A DNA stretch of 64,000 bases from a virus. The DNA lies in IMG/VR virus record IMGVR_UViG_3300042292_001231, positions 1 through 64,000 of that record; one strand, written 5' to 3'. The position numbers and the translations under genes are program-made. The notes under the pieces are model-generated. The model was not told where the DNA came from. It saw only the letters and a program-made list of their open reading frames with translations, and made no database searches. This document shows, piece after piece, positions 1 to 6,510 of this stretch (positions are counted from its first letter, which is position 1; the number at the start of each line of letters is the position of its first letter).

Positions 1-369
1 AAATTGACTTACAGCAACGCCAAATAAATCAGAACCATTACCAATTGCTGAAGAAGTTACAATCGCGTCAGATAAAACTCCATTAGGACCAATAATAATT
101 GGCGTTCCTAATGGTAAAGAATATCCATTCACATTAGCACGTAAGCTTACTGAAGCTGGAGAACCACCTGAATTTTCAGAAGATAATTGAGTTTGGTCTG
201 CTGAAGTAGTAATTGTTCCATCGACAAAAGTCATAAGATTACAAGATGGAGCTACAGTTCCATTAAATTTTAAGTCTCCTGATGTTTGTCCGACTGCTGC
301 AGGTAAAATAACTGCAGAAGCTGAAAAACTAATCAAAAGACTAAGTGATAAAAGTAGTACTCTTTTCAT
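1..369 (-). CDS. exported protein, partial (runs off the left edge)
   Basis: The 123 visible codons open with a clear signal peptide (MKRVLLLSLSLLISFSASA), so the product is exported. The mature part is Ser/Thr/Gly-rich with a single Cys in APSCN and a short stretch (SGGSPASVSLRAN) reminiscent of fimbrial or spore-coat-U-like beta proteins; that likeness is weak. The ribosome site AAGGAAA precedes the ATG at 369. A minus-strand TATAAATA late-promoter core lies about 60 bp upstream. The C-terminus is outside the window. Confidence 0.75.
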   Translation of the reverse strand, partial: MKRVLLLSLSLLISFSASAVILPAAVGQTSGDLKFNGTVAPSCNLMTFVDGTITTSADQTQLSSENSGGSPASVSLRANVNGYSLPLGTPIIIGPNGVLSDAIVTSSAIGNGSDLFGVAVSQF

Positions 370-427
370 TTTTATTTCCTTTTAAATTGTTGATAATAAA
401 ACTCATCATAACAGTCTCAGCAAATAA

Positions 428-435
428 TATTTATA
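428..435 (-). promoter_or_regulatory. T4-type late promoter core
   Basis: Exact TATAAATA on the minus strand, about 60 bp before the start of the exported-protein gene. It is divergent from a matching core at 509-516. In T4 this octamer is read by gp55-bound RNA polymerase. Confidence 0.55.
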
Positions 436-508
436 CTAGTTTCATTAAAAAATAGAAATAAATGTTTTGAAACTTCCATTTTTGCAACTTTGAATAAATA
501 ATATAGTA

Positions 509-516
509 TATAAATA
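509..516 (+). promoter_or_regulatory. T4-type late promoter core
   Basis: Exact TATAAATA, 33 bp before the endolysin start at 549. Late expression suits a lysis gene. Confidence 0.6.
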
Positions 517-548
517 TTAGAAAGTTAAAATAAATTGGAGAAACAACT

Positions 549-971
549 ATGAAAAACTCTAGAAATATTGACGACTTGCATCCAATTGTTGCAAAAATGT
601 GTCGTGACTTTGTCGCAAAATGCGATGAAGAAGGGATTGATGTTCTTATTACTAGCACTTATCGTGACTTGGAATCTCAAGCTGCAATCTATGCACAAGG
701 TCGTACAACTCCAGGTAAGAAAGTAACTAATGCTAAGCCTGGTCAAAGCTGGCATAACTGGCGAGTAGCTTTTGATTTCGTGCCAGTTGTAAATGGTAAA
801 GCACAATGGGCAGACCTCAAAACATTTGAACGTTGCGGTGTCATTGCTGAGTCAGTTGGATTAGAATGGGCTGGAAGATGGACCCGATTTCGTGAAATGG
901 CTCATTGTCAATTCACTGGCGGTCTTAAGTTAGCAGATTTTCAAAAAGGTAAAACACTAAACGTAGCATAA
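549..971 (+). CDS. endolysin, M15-family L-alanyl-D-glutamate peptidase
   Basis: Predicted zinc peptidase that cuts peptidoglycan stem peptides at lysis. The 140-residue protein has the VanX/VanY/M15 pattern: STYRD near residue 36-40, SWHNW with H69, D76 in VAFDF, and H119 in MAHCQ. H69, D76 and H119 match the zinc ligands of the family. Length fits single-domain phage enzymes such as T5 endolysin, with no cell-wall-binding domain. The start follows TTGGAG, and a TATAAATA core lies just upstream. The stop overlaps the next ATG by 1 nt, so the two genes are translationally coupled. Confidence 0.88.
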   Translation: MKNSRNIDDLHPIVAKMCRDFVAKCDEEGIDVLITSTYRDLESQAAIYAQGRTTPGKKVTNAKPGQSWHNWRVAFDFVPVVNGKAQWADLKTFERCGVIAESVGLEWAGRWTRFREMAHCQFTGGLKLADFQKGKTLNVA

Positions 972-1462
972 TGAACATCACTAAGCAACTCATTGAAACA
1001 GTTCGTCAAAAGTATCAACTGGATTGGAATGGCATTCATGGAGTTGCTCATTGGTCAAGAGTAAAGTTGAATGGTCTAACACTTGCAACGCACTATCCTG
1101 GAGCTAATGTCAAGGTCATTGAACTGTTTGCATTCTTACATGATAGTTGTCGATTGAATGATGGCCACGATCATAGACATGGAGACCGAGCAGCTGATTT
1201 TGCTAAAGAACTGAATGATAAAGGTATCATTAGTCTTGATGATACTGAACTGAGCATCTTACGGTATGCATGCATGTTCCACACTCATGGAGCAACTCTG
1301 GCAGACATTACCACTCAGATATGTTGGGATGCTGATAGGTTGGACTTAGGACGAGTTGGAGTGTATCCTGACCCAAAGTATTTGTGTACAGAAGCAGCAA
1401 GATGTGATATAATGATATTACAATCTTACAGTAGGTCTTTAGGATTTAGGTCGAAAAAGTAA
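971..1462 (+). CDS. HD-domain phosphohydrolase
   Basis: 163-residue protein with HD superfamily hallmarks: HWSRV near residue 27, LHDSCR near 56, a His/Asp-rich stretch DGHDHRHGD near 64-72, and WDADRLDLGRVG near 120. This is the usual H...HD...D metal-binding layout. The substrate is unknown; family members hydrolyse nucleotide phosphates or cyclic nucleotides. It shares 1 nt with the endolysin gene and ends 4 bp before a tRNA. Confidence 0.75.
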   Translation: MNITKQLIETVRQKYQLDWNGIHGVAHWSRVKLNGLTLATHYPGANVKVIELFAFLHDSCRLNDGHDHRHGDRAADFAKELNDKGIISLDDTELSILRYACMFHTHGATLADITTQICWDADRLDLGRVGVYPDPKYLCTEAARCDIMILQSYSRSLGFRSKK

Positions 1463-1466
1463 CAAA

Positions 1467-1550
1467 GCCTCTGTGGTGGAATGGCAGACACGCTTGCCTT
1501 AGGAGCAAGTGCCGAATGGCGTACAGGTTCAAGTCCTGTTAGAGGTACCA
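1467..1550 (+). tRNA. tRNA-Leu(TAG)
   Basis: 84 nt with encoded ACCA. Acceptor GCCTCTG pairs with TAGAGGT. The anticodon loop CTTAGGA gives anticodon TAG. There is a class II variable arm, and the T-arm is ACAGG-TTCAAGT-CCTGT. Confidence 0.9.
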
Positions 1551-1555
1551 AATTT

Positions 1556-1632
1556 GCATCGGTGACGGAATTGGCATACGTACGGGTTTAAGATGCCCGG
1601 TTTTGAGGGTTCGACTCCCTCCCGATGCACCA
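1556..1632 (+). tRNA. tRNA-Leu(AAG), short variable loop
   Basis: 77 nt with CCA. Acceptor GCATCGG/CCGATGC, T-arm GAGGG-TTCGACT-CCCTC. The anticodon stem CGGGT/GCCCG holds loop TTAAGAT, giving AAG. Two oddities: A at position 34, and a 5-nt variable loop although bacterial tRNA-Leu normally has a long one. Charging identity is therefore uncertain. Confidence 0.75.
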
Positions 1633-1655
1633 AACATAAAGTATTCTGGAAAGCA

Positions 1656-1901
1656 ATGATACAATCTATAAATTGGAACCAAATGTCAGAACTAGGATTG
1701 ATACGTCGTATTAATCGAGATATTCTCCATCCTTTAGGGTTAGCAATATCTAGAAATCCTGATACTGGTACTAGCGAAGAAATATTGATTTCTGATGATG
1801 GAGAGTGGGAATATTCTCCAGACATTTTAGAAAAAGTTGATTTGACAGATGCTGAAATAAAACAAAAGCTAACAGAAATGTTAGCATCAAAAGGACAATA
1901 A
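1656..1901 (+). CDS. conserved phage protein of unknown function
   Basis: 81 residues starting at ATG 1656 with GGAAAG just upstream. The N-terminal half (GLIRRINRDILHPLGLA, then an acidic DDGEWEYSPD) resembles short conserved phage proteins I have seen without a known role. No signal peptide or membrane segment. An upstream in-frame extension would run into the tRNA and is rejected. Confidence 0.65.
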   Translation: MIQSINWNQMSELGLIRRINRDILHPLGLAISRNPDTGTSEEILISDDGEWEYSPDILEKVDLTDAEIKQKLTEMLASKGQ

Positions 1902-1978
1902 CATTATGACATACATACTACATTTGAGGAATGAAGGTTTCCACTAGGTAATTTTACTTAGTAACGGAGAGCTTCAAA

Positions 1979-2548
1979 ATGAAAATACAAAATGTTCCTG
2001 GCATCTATGTGTATTATGTAGATGATAACTTGGGCTTAGTCAGCAGACGAGTAGCTTATTACTACTTTGATACTTGGGAAAACTTTTTCAATTACTTTTC
2101 TCAATGGTCTGTACTATGTCAATTTGTCAATTGGGATAAGATTTGGTATAAAGTATCAGATGAAGATAAAGCATCAAGACATCTTTCTTATTCTTTTAGA
2201 AATCATCCGGTGTATTATGCAGCATATGACCAAGACGGAAACTGGTTGTCTCCATCTTATATTAGTGGCTTTTATGATGTGTGGAAAAAGCAACGTGATT
2301 ATCGTTGGAAAGTAAGATGTCACAATCGTCGTCATGGAAGAAAACGTGGTGCGTTTGGAAGCTATAGAAGAATACATACATTTGGTTCTAACCGCAATGA
2401 CTTCTACGATGTTGATGCACAAGAGCTTGACATTGTGATACAATATAGAAGAAAAGCAGTTCCACCAGATGCATGGGATAGAGAAGCATTTAGCAATGCA
2501 GAAAAAAGTTGGAAATATCAATCAAAACGAGAACATCAATGGAAATAA
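1979..2548 (+). CDS. hypothetical protein, aromatic- and Arg-rich
   Basis: 189 residues, unusually rich in Tyr/Trp in the first 130 and in Arg/Lys/His between about 105 and 135 (RRHGRKRGAF). Not recognised. The basic patch suggests nucleic-acid contact, as inference only. The start follows GGAGAG. It overlaps the next gene by 10 nt. Confidence 0.7.
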   Translation: MKIQNVPGIYVYYVDDNLGLVSRRVAYYYFDTWENFFNYFSQWSVLCQFVNWDKIWYKVSDEDKASRHLSYSFRNHPVYYAAYDQDGNWLSPSYISGFYDVWKKQRDYRWKVRCHNRRHGRKRGAFGSYRRIHTFGSNRNDFYDVDAQELDIVIQYRRKAVPPDAWDREAFSNAEKSWKYQSKREHQWK

Positions 2549-2847
2549 AAGATTATTTTGCCGAACAAATTACCAACAATAAACCGATTTCCGAAGCTCA
2601 AATCAGTGCAATGATTGAGCAACGGGAAAAAGATGGTTATTTTGAGAAAGAAGGTTCTATGTCAAAAGAATACTTTCAGTCAAAAATCGGAAAGTATTTA
2701 CTATTTTATATGGAACAGCTCAATGAGCCTTTTGAATTGATTACAAAATCGGTGTTTAGCGATGAATTTGAACAACACTTCGCTTCAAAAAAATATGTTA
2801 GAACTGCCAACATTTATCCAGTATTTTTGGCATGTAATAAGACATGA
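2539..2847 (+). CDS. hypothetical protein
   Basis: 102 residues from ATG 2539, mostly charged helix (ISEAQISAMIEQREKDGYFEK). The start lies inside the end of the upstream gene. It overlaps the following broken gene by 4 nt. No recognised domain. Confidence 0.6.
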   Translation: MEIKDYFAEQITNNKPISEAQISAMIEQREKDGYFEKEGSMSKEYFQSKIGKYLLFYMEQLNEPFELITKSVFSDEFEQHFASKKYVRTANIYPVFLACNKT

Positions 2848-3017
2848 CTGAACGTCAAATGTTTGAGAAGTCCTTTGAGAGACCTGCTGTTTACTTCAAG
2901 TAATCAGCAGAACATCAATGGCAAATAGATGCAAAGCTTGGTATTCTTGATTGGGAAGGCAATGACCTTACTGATGAAGACAGACTTCGGTTCAAAAACC
3001 ACTACAACAAGAAATAA
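2844..3017 (+). pseudogene. small phage protein gene interrupted by an in-frame TAA
   Basis: From ATG 2844 the frame reads 19 codons (MTERQMFEKSFERPAVYFK), then TAA at 2901-2903, then continues in the same frame for 37 codons (SAEHQWQIDAKLGILDWEG and onward, ending HYNKK) to TAA 3015-3017. The two halves look like one conserved protein: a FERP..YFK..E.QWQIDAKLGILDW pattern occurs in small phage proteins. A single substitution or sequencing error would explain it. Other genes here end in TAA, so code reassignment is unlikely. Confidence 0.6.
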
Positions 3018-3021
3018 GAAC

Positions 3022-3108
3022 ATGCAATCAATAGCATTGAAATATCTTTATAGAGTGTTTATTGTTTTTGTGGTATTGATAGTGGTAATTTTAGCATTTT
3101 TTCAATAA
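3022..3108 (+). CDS. 28-residue single-span membrane peptide
   Basis: ATG 3022 opens 28 codons made of a short basic start (MQSIALKYLYR) and one hydrophobic span (VFIVFVVLIVVILAFF). Only a weak AGAAA-type ribosome site precedes it. It lies between the broken gene and a promoter. It may be chance. Confidence 0.4.
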   Translation: MQSIALKYLYRVFIVFVVLIVVILAFFQ

Positions 3109-3112
3109 AGTG

Positions 3113-3141
3113 TTTACAACCACAAAAAATTGTGGTATAAT
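3113..3141 (+). promoter_or_regulatory. sigma70-type promoter with operator-like dyad
   Basis: TTTACA (3113-3118), 17-bp spacer, TATAAT (3136-3141). The spacer is occupied by a perfect inverted repeat, CCACAA-AAAA-TTGTGG (3120-3135), well placed for a repressor. Confidence 0.75.
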
Positions 3142-3164
3142 AGCTACATAATTTTTAGAAATTC

Positions 3165-3172
3165 TATAAATA
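3165..3172 (+). promoter_or_regulatory. T4-type late promoter core
   Basis: Exact TATAAATA 28 bp before ATG 3200 and just downstream of the early-type promoter, so this gene may be read from both. Confidence 0.5.
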
Positions 3173-3199
3173 GATTTATAACAAAACAAACTTAGTAAA

Positions 3200-3340
3200 A
3201 TGAAAACTTTTATCATCGATCCTTCCATTATTGATATGTTCTATGGCTCTTCTATTGAAGCCAGACCGGAAGTATATGCACCGGAATCGGCGTCGATTGA
3301 TAGTGAGGGAAGTTATCCTGAATGGGGACCTCTTTTGTAA
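3200..3340 (+). CDS. hypothetical 46-residue acidic protein
   Basis: MKTFIIDPSIIDMFYGSS begins a 46-residue acidic protein ending in EWGPLL. It is preceded by tandem early and late promoters and followed by a strong terminator, so it appears to be its own transcription unit. Not recognised. Confidence 0.6.
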   Translation: MKTFIIDPSIIDMFYGSSIEARPEVYAPESASIDSEGSYPEWGPLL

Positions 3341-3369
3341 AGTTTTAGTTTTACTTATAAAGATTTTAC

Positions 3370-3402
3370 AAAAGGGATTCCGTAAAAAGAATCCCTTTTT
3401 TG
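3370..3402 (+). terminator. intrinsic terminator
   Basis: Perfect 11-bp stem AAAAGGGATTC/GAATCCCTTTT around an 8-nt loop, followed by a T run. Confidence 0.85.
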
Positions 3403-3418
3403 TTATTAAGGCTCTTCT

Positions 3419-3507
3419 GGAAGATTAATCGGTCAAGGTACCGAACTTGTTTGCTAAACAATGGGAACCTAACAAGGTTTGGGGAGCATGCCCTCAGTCT
3501 TCCGCCA
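3419..3507 (+). tRNA. tRNA-Ser(GCT)
   Basis: 89 nt with GCCA end. Acceptor GGAAGAT/GTCTTCC. The loop TTGCTAA gives anticodon GCT. The long variable arm is typical of Ser. Confidence 0.85.
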
Positions 3508-3553
3508 AGTTTTTTAGTTAGTAAAAATGTGAAGCAGTTATCAAAAATAACCA

Positions 3554-3581
3554 TTTACATTTACGAAAATCTGATTATAAT
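3554..3581 (+). promoter_or_regulatory. sigma70-type promoter with upstream box
   Basis: TTTACA (3554-3559), 16 bp, TATAAT (3576-3581). Just upstream is GTGAAGCAGTTATC followed by AAAAATAAC. GTTAT-CAAAA-ATAAC forms an inverted repeat that recurs at other promoters here. Confidence 0.8.
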
Positions 3582-3619
3582 AGACACATAATCGGTAAAA
3601 CATAGTGAGGAATACTAAG

Positions 3620-3829
3620 ATGTTTGAAATACAACAAAAAGTTGTGACTGAAACAGTTACTGGTCTTATTGATGGTGTAGGTATTATTCAAATGTTGATA
3701 GAAAAGAAGTTAATTCATCCTAATGCTAAGGATATTTCAATCACTTTTGATGTTCCTAGAGGTGGTGATTATTCAGGGATGCGATTAGATATGAAAGATG
3801 AAGTGTTGGAAATCAAATATACGGTGTAA
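3620..3829 (+). CDS. hypothetical protein
   Basis: 69 residues from ATG 3620, about 9 nt after GTGAGG; an in-frame GTG at 3605 is less likely. The sequence (TGLIDGVGIIQMLIEKKLI, then DISITFDVPRGGD) looks like a small alpha/beta fold. Not recognised. It is driven by the promoter at 3554. Confidence 0.65.
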   Translation: MFEIQQKVVTETVTGLIDGVGIIQMLIEKKLIHPNAKDISITFDVPRGGDYSGMRLDMKDEVLEIKYTV

Positions 3830-3911
3830 GAAGTTGTCATCTACCAATGGTAGAAGGACGTGACCGTTACTCGCCCGGTCTATAATAGGCGACCAAAATA
3901 GAGTACATACT

Positions 3912-4012
3912 CAGGGTGTAGCTGAGGTTGGTTTAGCACGGCATTTGGACTATGTTTTCTAACGAGAATATAGCCCGATGCCGGGACGTAGGTTCGAATC
4001 CTACTATCCTGA
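3912..4012 (+). tRNA. tRNA-Pro(TGG) with a 28-nt insertion in the anticodon loop
   Basis: Acceptor CAGGGTG/TATCCTG and T-arm GTAGG-TTCGAAT-CCTAC are normal. The anticodon stem CGGCA (3939-3943)/TGCCG (3979-3983) is perfect, but the loop reads TTTGG, then 28 extra nt (3949-3976), then GA. Removing the 28 nt restores the canonical loop TTTGGGA with anticodon TGG, so the insert lies exactly between positions 36 and 37. The insert itself can fold (TTCT-AACG-AGAA flanked by CTAT/ATAG). No CCA is encoded. The acceptor stem continues for about 8 more bp into the flanks (3904-3911 with 4012-4019). Confidence 0.8.
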
Positions 4013-4025
4013 GTATGTATTTTAT

Positions 4026-4113
4026 GGGGAGACTGTCCTGACGGCGGAAGGGCACCTGGCTGTAACCCAGGCACACAGAAACACAGGGGGTTCGAATCCC
4101 TCTCTCCCCACCA
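4026..4113 (+). tRNA. tRNA-Tyr(GTA)
   Basis: 88 nt with ACCA. Acceptor GGGGAGA/TCTCCCC, loop CTGTAAC (anticodon GTA), class II variable arm, T-arm with TTCGAAT. Confidence 0.9.
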
Positions 4114-4119
4114 AATTAT

Positions 4120-4194
4120 ATCGCGGTCGTCTATCGGTTAGGACATCGGGTTTTCAACCCGACAAGCGGGGTTCAACTCCCCGTCGCGATGCCA
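4120..4194 (+). tRNA. tRNA-Glu(TTC)
   Basis: 75 nt with GCCA. Acceptor ATCGCGG/TCGCGAT (A1-T72 is atypical for Glu), stem TCGGG/CCCGA around TTTTCAA (anticodon TTC), T-loop TTCAACT. Confidence 0.88.
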
Positions 4195-4216
4195 ATTTTG
4201 TAAAAGAGAAAGATAA

Positions 4217-4669
4217 ATGAAACTAGTAGAATTATTTGATAATCTAACTGAAAGTTTTTTGGATATATTGTATGAAATGGCATTTTCGCGAAGAGATGCT
4301 GAAAGTAAAATTACTGGATTAGCACATCCTATTATTGAACATCTAATAAAAGTTCTAAAATGGAAAGATGATTTGAACTACAATAAACATCTGGGCGATA
4401 TTGATGGATGGATTAGACAAATAAGAATTATAAAGTTGAAAGGAAATAAAGTTCCAAAGTATAATGATTATCATCAATGGATGATATCTGATTTGATACC
4501 TGATAAGAATACTATTGAACTATGGATTGATAGCTTGAATAGATATCATCAACTAAAAGAACTTAGAACTAATGAAGAAGTTTATTTCACGATTATTGAA
4601 ATAATGACTAACTTGAGTAAAGACTTGAGTAAAAGTATAGCAAAAAATATTGATAGCTATCTTGACTAA
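4217..4669 (+). CDS. hypothetical protein with a capsid-targeting-like N-terminus
   Basis: 150 residues. The start MKLVELFDNLTE resembles the N-terminus of T4 Alt (MELITELFDE), the capsid-targeting sequence of packaged proteins, and some members of the 54-63 kb family. The rest is helical and charged without a recognised domain. It lies between a tRNA cluster and a structured RNA. Packaging is inference. Confidence 0.6.
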   Translation: MKLVELFDNLTESFLDILYEMAFSRRDAESKITGLAHPIIEHLIKVLKWKDDLNYNKHLGDIDGWIRQIRIIKLKGNKVPKYNDYHQWMISDLIPDKNTIELWIDSLNRYHQLKELRTNEEVYFTIIEIMTNLSKDLSKSIAKNIDSYLD

Positions 4670-4670
4670 G

Positions 4671-4867
4671 ACATTATAACTCTACCCTGGGATAAATGAA
4701 AACCGAAAGTTCTTGTTGATCGCCTGAACAAGTAGGATGCAAACCAAAGTTGCGAAACACTTTAGCTCGACGCGTAGAGCATTGTAAAGTAGGAATGGAT
4801 GTATAGCGTATAATTCACTGCTCGTGGAGAGTGGGGATACTCGAGAGAGTGGGTAAGGTTATAATGT
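4671..4867 (+). ncRNA. structured non-coding RNA closed by a 10-bp stem
   Basis: 197 nt without a plausible gene. ACATTATAAC (4671-4680) pairs perfectly with GTTATAATGT (4858-4867). Inside are hairpins such as CTTGTT/AACAAG and a CTTTA...TAAAG arm holding GCTC/GAGC. It is the longest of several stem-closed RNAs in the window. Function is unknown, and I see no group I intron core. Confidence 0.5.
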
Positions 4868-4872
4868 TTTTC

Positions 4873-4971
4873 GGAGTAGTAAGCCGCTAAAGAGGCGGTA
4901 GAGCCCGTGAAGCTCTGTGACTGTTCGCGACTGTCACCACCTGTGAGCGTTACCAGGATACTCCACCACCA
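4873..4971 (+). ncRNA. tRNA-like RNA, degenerate
   Basis: Begins GGAGTA and ends TACTCC-ACCA (6-bp acceptor), with T8-A9 and four internal hairpins: GCCGC/GCGGT, AGAGC-CCGTGAA-GCTCT (an anticodon-arm shape with GTG in place), GTGAC/GTCAC and CCTG/CAGG. There is no canonical T-loop and position 33 is C. It may be a decayed or unusual His-like tRNA, or the 3' part of the adjacent structured RNA. Confidence 0.4.
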
Positions 4972-5001
4972 ATTTTTGTGAAGCAGTTCACATAAAAAGT
5001 G

Positions 5002-5030
5002 TTTACATTACTGATTTCTTAGTATACAAT
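5002..5030 (+). promoter_or_regulatory. sigma70-type promoter
   Basis: TTTACA (5002-5007), 17 bp, TACAAT (5025-5030), preceded by a GTGAAGCAGTT box. The leader begins AGACCCATATTC, like other promoters here. Confidence 0.75.
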
Positions 5031-5065
5031 AGACCCATATTCTAAAGAACGTGGAGTGAACTAAG

Positions 5066-5320
5066 ATGAACGGAAATGAATTAGTAGTAAAAGCAATTCT
5101 ACAAAATTTGTATGAAAACTTGGAAGTCTTGTCTACGATGAAGTTTTCAGGTGTTCACTATGTTGAAGAACTCGATATGTATCGAGTGCATGCTACATGT
5201 GTTTTGCCAAAGTATTTGGCAGCATTGAAAGATTTTTCAGATTTGGTAAGTAAAGCTTGCAGTAATAATGATGACATCATTTATGATAAAAGTTCCAATT
5301 GGTTTACTTTTATCAAATGA
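5066..5320 (+). CDS. hypothetical protein
   Basis: 84 residues from ATG 5066 after GTGGAGTGAACTAAG, the same leader end seen before gene 10716. Helical N-terminus, beta-like centre (VEELDMYRVHATCVLP). Not recognised. Confidence 0.65.
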   Translation: MNGNELVVKAILQNLYENLEVLSTMKFSGVHYVEELDMYRVHATCVLPKYLAALKDFSDLVSKACSNNDDIIYDKSSNWFTFIK

Positions 5321-5341
5321 AGAATGGTTTGACATCAAAAA

Positions 5342-5380
5342 TAGCTCCTTAGTTTAAAGGTAGAACGTGAACCTGATCTG
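5342..5380 (+). repeat. 5' half of a disrupted tRNA (Ile-like)
   Basis: The stretch beginning AGCTCCTTAGTTTAAAGGTA reads as an acceptor 5' strand, D-arm and the 5' side of an anticodon arm with loop CTGATCT (GAT), then stops. A TATAAATA core and an endonuclease gene follow. An intact tRNA-Ile(GAT) lies at the other end of that gene, so this looks like the leftover half of an interrupted tRNA. Confidence 0.5.
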
Positions 5381-5388
5381 TATAAATA
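5381..5388 (+). promoter_or_regulatory. T4-type late promoter core plus leader hairpin
   Basis: Exact TATAAATA 32 bp before the endonuclease start. AATAAT near 5386 can pair with ATTATT near 5406, which would mask the ribosome site, a known way of restraining homing endonuclease genes in T4. Confidence 0.5.
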
Positions 5389-5412
5389 ATAATTTTCGAT
5401 TGTGAGATTATT

Positions 5413-6069
5413 ATGAAAACTACTTATTGTGTAAAATGTTGTAAAGATATAACTAATAATAATTTTAAAAAACATATTAAAAGTTGTAATGGCGTCAAAA
5501 TAAAAAAGATTAGAGGTATAGATTTTGATCCAAATAGTGGATATAAAAATGGAATTAGAAAAGCTTGGAATAAAGGTCTAACAAAAGAAACAGATTCAAG
5601 AGTATTTGAAAATAGTTTAGGCGTAAAAAAGTATTATGAAAACAATGAACCTAATGGCTATTGCAGTAAAAAATACCACAAAGATAATACAGAACAACAT
5701 AGAGTAAATTCTGCTAAAGGCGGTGGATATCGAGAAAATGCTGGGCGAAGCCAAAAAACGAAAGTTATTGATAGTTTTGGAAAGCTAACAACACTTCAGA
5801 GTAGTTATGAATTAAGATGTAGTGAAATTTTGAATAATCTGAACATTAAGTGGTTGAGACCTAAGGCTTTAAAATATGATAACAGAAATTACTTTGCCGA
5901 TTTTTATTTACCGGAATATGATATTTGGTTAGACCCAAAAAATAGTTATAAAGCAAAACAAGATGAAGAAAAAATAGCCAAAGTAATTGAACAAAATAAT
6001 GTAAAGTTGTTCATTTTATTGAAAGAACAATTAACAGAAGAATATATTAGGACCATAATTCAATGGTAG
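5413..6069 (+). CDS. putative homing endonuclease, zinc finger plus PD-(D/E)XK-like
   Basis: 218 residues. The N-terminus has a zinc-finger pattern (C7, C10, H20, C25). A linker AWNKGLTKETDSRV near residue 50-65 is a DNA-binding motif common in phage homing endonucleases. The C-terminal half (SSYELRCSEILNNL, then YFADFYLPEYDIWLDPK) fits a PD-(D/E)XK fold with D and D/K positions. Its last 21 nt are the 5' end of an intact tRNA-Ile gene. Catalytic assignment is by pattern only. Confidence 0.65.
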   Translation: MKTTYCVKCCKDITNNNFKKHIKSCNGVKIKKIRGIDFDPNSGYKNGIRKAWNKGLTKETDSRVFENSLGVKKYYENNEPNGYCSKKYHKDNTEQHRVNSAKGGGYRENAGRSQKTKVIDSFGKLTTLQSSYELRCSEILNNLNIKWLRPKALKYDNRNYFADFYLPEYDIWLDPKNSYKAKQDEEKIAKVIEQNNVKLFILLKEQLTEEYIRTIIQW

Positions 6070-6122
6070 AATGCCGGACCGATAATCCGTCAATGAAAGT
6101 TCGACTCTTTCTGGTCCTACCA
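6049..6122 (+). tRNA. tRNA-Ile(GAT)
   Basis: 74 nt with ACCA. Acceptor AGGACCA/TGGTCCT (7 bp), T-arm GAAAG-TTCGACT-CTTTC, anticodon stem CGGA/TCCG around CCGATAA (GAT). Position 33 is C instead of T. It overlaps the 3' end of the endonuclease gene by 21 nt. Confidence 0.8.
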
Positions 6123-6142
6123 AATTTTAGAAAGAGATTGAT

Positions 6143-6424
6143 ATGCAATTACCAGTCAATTACGATAAGATATCTTCAGCTCAACGTAGGTTAGTTCGAG
6201 AAGAATATGTTCGTCTTCAGGAAGGTAAGTGTTGTCATTGTGGACAACCATTAGATGGTAAAGCTTCTAAAGAAATGATTGGGAAGCGAATTGATAGAAC
6301 GTTATTTCCACCGAACTTTTTCAAATGGCCAGTTCATCTACACCATGCTCATGATACTGGTATGACTATTGGAGCAGTTCATGCAGTTTGTAATGCAGTC
6401 TTATGGCAATATCATGGTGAGTAA
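6143..6424 (+). CDS. HNH endonuclease-like protein
   Basis: 93 residues with CCHCGQPL near 30-37, HLHHAHDTG near 73-80 and a second metal Cys in VCNAVLWQYHGE. This is the endonuclease VII/HNH-type arrangement common in small phage HNH proteins: zinc-binding Cys pair, HH/D active region. Role unknown; homing or DNA processing are possible. The start follows AAAGAGATTG. Confidence 0.75.
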   Translation: MQLPVNYDKISSAQRRLVREEYVRLQEGKCCHCGQPLDGKASKEMIGKRIDRTLFPPNFFKWPVHLHHAHDTGMTIGAVHAVCNAVLWQYHGE

Positions 6425-6451
6425 AATTGTGAAGTCTGTACTAAATAAGTG

Positions 6452-6479
6452 TTTACATTTATAAAAAACTGTTTATAAT
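6452..6479 (+). promoter_or_regulatory. sigma70-type promoter
   Basis: TTTACA (6452-6457), 16 bp, TATAAT (6474-6479), preceded by GTGAAGTCTGT, a diverged copy of the upstream box. Confidence 0.75.
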
Positions 6480-6510
6480 AGAACCATAAATTGATGAACA
6501 GGTGATTACG

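Noticed and set aside
2901-2903. TAA reassigned as a sense codon
   Set aside because: Many genes in the window end in TAA at positions supported by overlaps and neighbours.
3836-3893. Possible tRNA: GTTGTC/GGCGAC could pair as an acceptor and CTACC/GGTAG as a D-like hairpin
   Set aside because: No anticodon or T-arm can be built and no CCA follows in register, so I do not call it a tRNA.
4671-4867. Group I intron or tmRNA
   Set aside because: No P7/P3 core, no tag reading frame and no canonical T-loop could be found; only a structured RNA is supported.
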